NCBI GenBank assembly: GCA_025935515.1
Contig: JAICVC010000107.1
Coordinates: forward strand, 1-7,431
Direction of reading: 5' to 3'
From: Sphingomonas sp.
GTDB taxonomy: Bacteria > Pseudomonadota > Alphaproteobacteria > Sphingomonadales > Sphingomonadaceae
DNA: 7,431 nucleotides
Shown: one piece after another, positions 4,534 to 7,431 of the stretch
Layout of the letters: every line of letters begins with the position of its first letter
How positions within the stretch are numbered: position 1 is the first letter of the stretch
Made by a program: the position numbers and the translations under genes
The notes under the pieces: model-generated
Told to the model about the DNA's origin: nothing
The model's database searches: none
The model's input: the letters and a program-made list of their open reading frames with translations, nothing else

Positions 4534-5277
4534 ATGAACGCGCGCGCGGCCGTGCGCATTGGCGGCCTGTTGCTGCTTTTCGTGCTGATGGGCACGGTCC
4601 ACCTCGTCACCAAGTGGCTCGTCGGCCGCTCGCCGTGGCCGCCGCGCTTCCTGGCGGCTTCGGCGTGGATCATCGGCGCCCGAGTCCAACTGCGGGGCAA
4701 GCCGATCCGCGGCCATACCCTGCTGGTGTCGAACCATGTCAGCTGGCTCGACATCCTGGTGATCGGCGGCGTGACCCGATGCGCATTCGTGTCCAAGGAC
4801 CAGCTCGGCCATCCATTCATCCACTGGCTCGCCGACCAGAATGAGACGGTTTACGTCAAGCGCAGCCACGTCAAAGGCGCCAGGGACCAGGCGGTCGCGA
4901 TTGCCGCCGCACTCGAAGGCGAGAAGCCGGTGGCGCTGTTTCCGGAAGGGACGACCGGTCCCGGCACCCATCTGCTCCCCTTTCGCTCGACCTTGCTCGA
5001 AGCCGCGAACTTCGCTGCCAGGGACGTCGCAATCCGCCCGGTGGTGCTCGACTATGGCCCGGCCGCCCAGGAGATCGGCTGGTGGCACGAACCGGGCAAG
5101 GACAATGTCTTGCGGCTGCTTGGCCGGCCGGGAAGCTTGCCGGTCACGGTCCATCTTCTGGCCCCGCTCGATCGCGCCGGCGACCGCAAGCAGCTTTCCC
5201 AAGCGGCGCGCGAAGCGATTGCGGAAAGGCTTGGCTTAACGTCCGAAGGTCACTCGCCTATAGGCGATGAGAAATGA
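4534..5277 (+). CDS. plsC: PlsC-family 1-acyl-glycerol-3-phosphate acyltransferase
   Basis: The 247-residue product belongs to the PlsC-type acyltransferases of the inner membrane, which transfer an acyl chain to lysophosphatidic acid to make phosphatidic acid. A hydrophobic segment at about 8-28 (IGGLLLLFVLMGTVHLVTKWL region) should anchor it to the membrane. The catalytic NHVSWLD motif has H68 and D73 in the H-x4-D spacing. Motif II is around FVSKD (85-89) and VYVKR (106-110). FPEGTT (136-141) is the substrate-binding motif III. IRPVVLDY (167-174) is motif IV with P169. The last ~40 residues are soluble and variable. The lyso-ornithine lipid acyltransferase OlsA of Alphaproteobacteria shares all these motifs, so substrate assignment is open. 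The gene overlaps miaB by 4 nt (ATGA), implying one transcript. The start at 4534 has little Shine-Dalgarno support but places the membrane segment normally. Confidence 0.85.
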   Translation: MNARAAVRIGGLLLLFVLMGTVHLVTKWLVGRSPWPPRFLAASAWIIGARVQLRGKPIRGHTLLVSNHVSWLDILVIGGVTRCAFVSKDQLGHPFIHWLADQNETVYVKRSHVKGARDQAVAIAAALEGEKPVALFPEGTTGPGTHLLPFRSTLLEAANFAARDVAIRPVVLDYGPAAQEIGWWHEPGKDNVLRLLGRPGSLPVTVHLLAPLDRAGDRKQLSQAAREAIAERLGLTSEGHSPIGDEK

Positions 5278-6581
5278 CTCCCAAGACTTTCAAAATCAAA
5301 AGCTTCGGCTGCCAGATGAACGTTTATGACGGCGAGCGGATGGCCGAGTTGCTGGATGCGCAGGGCTTGTCGCCGGCTGCCGACGGCGACGACCCTGACC
5401 TCGTCGTCCTCAACACCTGCCACATTCGCGAGAAAGCGGCGGAGAAGGCCTATTCGGACATCGGCCGCTTGCGCCGTGAGGACGGGTCCAAACCGCTGAT
5501 CGCGCTGGCCGGCTGCGTCGCCCAGGCCGAAGGCGCCGAAGCCAAACGGCGTTCGCCGCTAATCGACATCGTCGTCGGCCCGCAGGCCTATCATCGCCTG
5601 CCCGAAATGCTCGCCGAAGCCTCGCGCGGCGCTCGGCCGGTCGACACCGACATGCCGGCGCTCAGCAAGTTCGATGCGTTTCCGGCACGCCGTCGTGCCG
5701 CCCCCTCGGCCTTCCTCACCGTTCAGGAGGGCTGCGACAAATTCTGCACCTATTGCGTGGTGCCCTATACGCGTGGCGCCGAGATTTCGCGGCCCTGGCA
5801 CGACATCGTCACCGAGGCGGACGCGCTGGTGGACTGCGGCGCTCGCGAGATTGTCCTGCTTGGCCAGAACGTCAATGCGTGGAGCGACGATCGCCGGGGC
5901 CTCGCGGACCTGATCCGGGCACTCGCCAAGATCCATGGCCTCGAACGCATTCGCTACACCACGAGCCATCCGGCCGACATGACCGACGCGTTGATCGCCG
6001 CTCATGGCGAGGTCGACAAGCTGATGCCTTACCTGCACCTTCCCGTGCAGTCCGGCAGTAACCGCATTCTGAAAGCGATGAACCGCAGTCACTCCGCCGA
6101 AACCTATCTCGCGATAGTCGACAAGGTGCGCGGCGCCCGCCCCGACATCGCCCTGTCGGGCGACTTCATCGTCGGCTTCCCGGGCGAGAGCGAGGACGAT
6201 TTCGAGGCCACGTTGCGGATGGTCGACGCAGTGCGTTACGCCGCGGCTTATTCGTTCAAATACAGTCCGCGGCCGGGCACCCCCGCGGCAAGCATGGAGG
6301 ATCAGATCCCACGCGAGATCATGGACGACCGTCTGCAGCGGCTGCAGGCGCGCATCAACGAGCACCAACTGGCCTTCAACCGCTCCAAGGTCGGTGTGGA
6401 CACGAAGTTGCTGATCGAACGTAGCGGGAGGCATGAAGGCCAGATGATCGGCCGCTCGCCCTGGCTGCAGTCGGTGCATGTCGAAACCGACGCGCCGGCA
6501 GGGGCTATTGTCGCGGTCACGTTGGTCGCTGCCGGTCCCAACAGCATGGCTGGCGCCGAGCATCAGAGAGCCGCCGCCTGA
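5274..6581 (+). CDS. miaB: tRNA-2-methylthio-N6-dimethylallyladenosine synthase MiaB
   Basis: MiaB is a cytoplasmic radical-SAM methylthiotransferase that turns i6A37 into ms2i6A37 in tRNAs reading UNN codons. The 435-residue product has the standard three-domain order. The N-terminal domain holds the auxiliary cluster cysteines C13 (FGCQMN), C49 (NTCHIREKA) and C81 (AGCVAQ). The radical-SAM domain (about 145-370) has the CxxxCxxC cluster motif C154-DKF-C158-TY-C161. It also holds LLGQNVNAW (195-203), SHPADM (231-236), LHLPVQSGSNRIL (254-266) and GDFIVGFPGE (296-305). A TRAM-type tRNA-binding domain covers about 370-420 (SKVGVDTKLLIER to IVAVTLVAAG). NTCHIREKA and the QSGS stretch favour MiaB over the related RimO or MtaB. 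The start ATG overlaps the acyltransferase stop (ATGA), and the gene ends in a TGATG overlap with phoH, so all three are probably co-translated from one mRNA. All cluster cysteines are present. Confidence 0.96.
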   Translation: MTPKTFKIKSFGCQMNVYDGERMAELLDAQGLSPAADGDDPDLVVLNTCHIREKAAEKAYSDIGRLRREDGSKPLIALAGCVAQAEGAEAKRRSPLIDIVVGPQAYHRLPEMLAEASRGARPVDTDMPALSKFDAFPARRRAAPSAFLTVQEGCDKFCTYCVVPYTRGAEISRPWHDIVTEADALVDCGAREIVLLGQNVNAWSDDRRGLADLIRALAKIHGLERIRYTTSHPADMTDALIAAHGEVDKLMPYLHLPVQSGSNRILKAMNRSHSAETYLAIVDKVRGARPDIALSGDFIVGFPGESEDDFEATLRMVDAVRYAAAYSFKYSPRPGTPAASMEDQIPREIMDDRLQRLQARINEHQLAFNRSKVGVDTKLLIERSGRHEGQMIGRSPWLQSVHVETDAPAGAIVAVTLVAAGPNSMAGAEHQRAAA

Positions 6582-7431
6582 TGGCCCGCCGCGACCTCGC
6601 CGCCGTTCCCGCCAACGAACAGGGACGCGCCCGTCTCGAGCTGGAGTTCGAGCAGCCCTACCTGCTCGGGCCCCTGTTCGGCGATTACGACCGGCACCTT
6701 CTCACCATCGAGAACCGGCTAGGAGTCCACATATCCGCCCGCGGCAACCACGTGCAGATCGAAGGCGAAGCCGATTCGGCCGGCCGCGCGCGCGACGTCC
6801 TGCTCGGCCTCTACAATCGCCTGGACAGCGGCCAGGACGTGGACTCCGAAGCGGTCGAAGCGGTGCTCGGCATGGCCGCGCAACCCAACCTCGACGGCAT
6901 CATCCGCGACGAGGTGACCTCGGCGCCGCGGGTGATGATCCGCACGCGCAAGAAGACGATTGTCCCCCGTTCGGTCGCGCAAACTGTCTACATGGAAGCG
7001 CTCGGCCGCGACGACATGATCTTCGCGCTGGGCCCCGCTGGCACCGGCAAGACCTATCTCGCGGTCGCCCAGGCGGTGTCGCAGCTGATCAGCGGCAGCG
7101 TCGACCGGCTGATCCTGTCGCGCCCGGCCGTGGAAGCGGGCGAGCGGCTCGGCTTCCTCCCCGGCGACATGAAGGAGAAGGTCGACCCCTATCTCCGGCC
7201 GCTCTACGACGCGCTCTACGACATGCTCCCGACCGAGCAGGTGGAACGCCGGATCGCGTCCGGGGAGATCGAGATCGCGCCGATCGCCTTCATGCGCGGG
7301 CGCACGCTCAACGACGCCTTCGTCATCCTCGATGAGGCGCAGAATACGACCTCGGAGCAGATGAAGATGTTTCTCACCCGCCTCGGCTTCGGATCGAAGG
7401 CCGTGATCACGGGAGACATCACGCAGATCGA
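6581..7431 (+). CDS. phoH: PhoH-family (YbeZ-like) P-loop NTPase, 3' end missing
   Basis: The frame opens at ATG 6581, sharing one base with the miaB stop (TGATG), and stays open for 283 codons to the window edge, so the 3' end is missing. Residues about 15-110 form the N-terminal region (LEFEQPYLLGPLFGDYDRHL, then ENRLGVHISARGN). This resembles the KH-like RNA-binding part of YbeZ-type proteins. The P-loop domain has Walker A GPAGTGKT (151-158). It continues with LSRPAVEAGERLGFLPGDMK (179-198), Walker B VILDEAQN (248-255, D251 and E252), and TRLGFGSKAVITGDITQI (266-283). This is the conserved PhoH core, close to complete. YbeZ partners the rRNA-processing endoribonuclease YbeY, and miaB-phoH-ybeY is a common gene order, so ybeY is expected just past the right edge. 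The name PhoH recalls phosphate regulation in E. coli, but I see no Pho-box here. Confidence 0.94.
   Translation, partial: MARRDLAAVPANEQGRARLELEFEQPYLLGPLFGDYDRHLLTIENRLGVHISARGNHVQIEGEADSAGRARDVLLGLYNRLDSGQDVDSEAVEAVLGMAAQPNLDGIIRDEVTSAPRVMIRTRKKTIVPRSVAQTVYMEALGRDDMIFALGPAGTGKTYLAVAQAVSQLISGSVDRLILSRPAVEAGERLGFLPGDMKEKVDPYLRPLYDALYDMLPTEQVERRIASGEIEIAPIAFMRGRTLNDAFVILDEAQNTTSEQMKMFLTRLGFGSKAVITGDITQI

Noticed and set aside
3969..4820. Minus-strand frame (283 codons) opposite fur and plsC
   Set aside because: It is antisense to two conserved genes and its sequence shows no motif or domain order.
5559..6563. Long open frame on the minus strand opposite miaB (334 codons)
   Set aside because: It lies entirely antisense to a clear, fully conserved miaB, has no recognisable domains, and is the kind of shadow frame expected in GC-rich DNA.
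1..7431. CRISPR array, tRNA or rRNA gene, phage or insertion sequence, toxin-antitoxin pair
   Set aside because: I saw no regularly spaced repeats, no cloverleaf or rRNA-like stretch, no transposase or integrase motifs, and no small paired genes. Almost all the sequence is accounted for by conserved core genes.

Overview
The window is a GC-rich (mid-60s % G+C by spot count), almost fully coding stretch of housekeeping genes, nearly all on the + strand. It looks like an alphaproteobacterium, most likely of the Sphingomonadales. The reasons are the Ros/MucR-type regulator (a family centred on Alphaproteobacteria), a Fur protein without the enterobacterial structural cysteine pair, the gene order nfuA-tsaB-rimI-mucR-fur-plsC-miaB-phoH, and a palindromic 'CGTCATTGCGAGCG' repeat of a type familiar from intergenic DNA in this and other bacterial groups. 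The taxonomic call is inference from family and gene-order knowledge, not from a search.

Layout. Positions 1-85 (minus strand) hold the first 28 codons of a divergent gene that may be an ECF-type sigma factor. Positions 172-249 carry a near-perfect 31-bp inverted repeat whose right arm runs into the ribosome binding region of the next gene. Positions 258-1736 hold a two-gene unit: a 3-hydroxyisobutyrate dehydrogenase-type enzyme (mmsB-like) and a lipoprotein cytochrome c'/c556. Positions 1782-3496 hold nfuA (Fe-S carrier), tsaB (tRNA t6A synthesis) and rimI (protein N-acetyltransferase, ATGA overlap with tsaB). An AT-richer gap (3497-3621) is the clearest promoter-like region and precedes a MucR/Ros regulator. 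Then come fur, a PlsC-family acyltransferase, miaB (ATGA overlap) and phoH (TGATG overlap), which runs off the right end.

How the genes relate. Several act on iron-sulfur metabolism and on tRNA position A37. NfuA carries Fe-S clusters, MiaB is a two-cluster enzyme making ms2i6A37, TsaB belongs to the t6A37 machinery, and Fur senses cellular iron (or manganese). miaB-phoH is a common start to a miaB-phoH-ybeY operon. MucR and Fur are two potentially global regulators placed next to each other.

I found no convincing undescribed system. The points most worth a second look are the repeat fused to a translation start, the altered zinc site of MucR with its AT-rich upstream region, the pairing of a valine-pathway-type dehydrogenase with a c-type cytochrome lipoprotein, and the run of genes with poor Shine-Dalgarno sequences.
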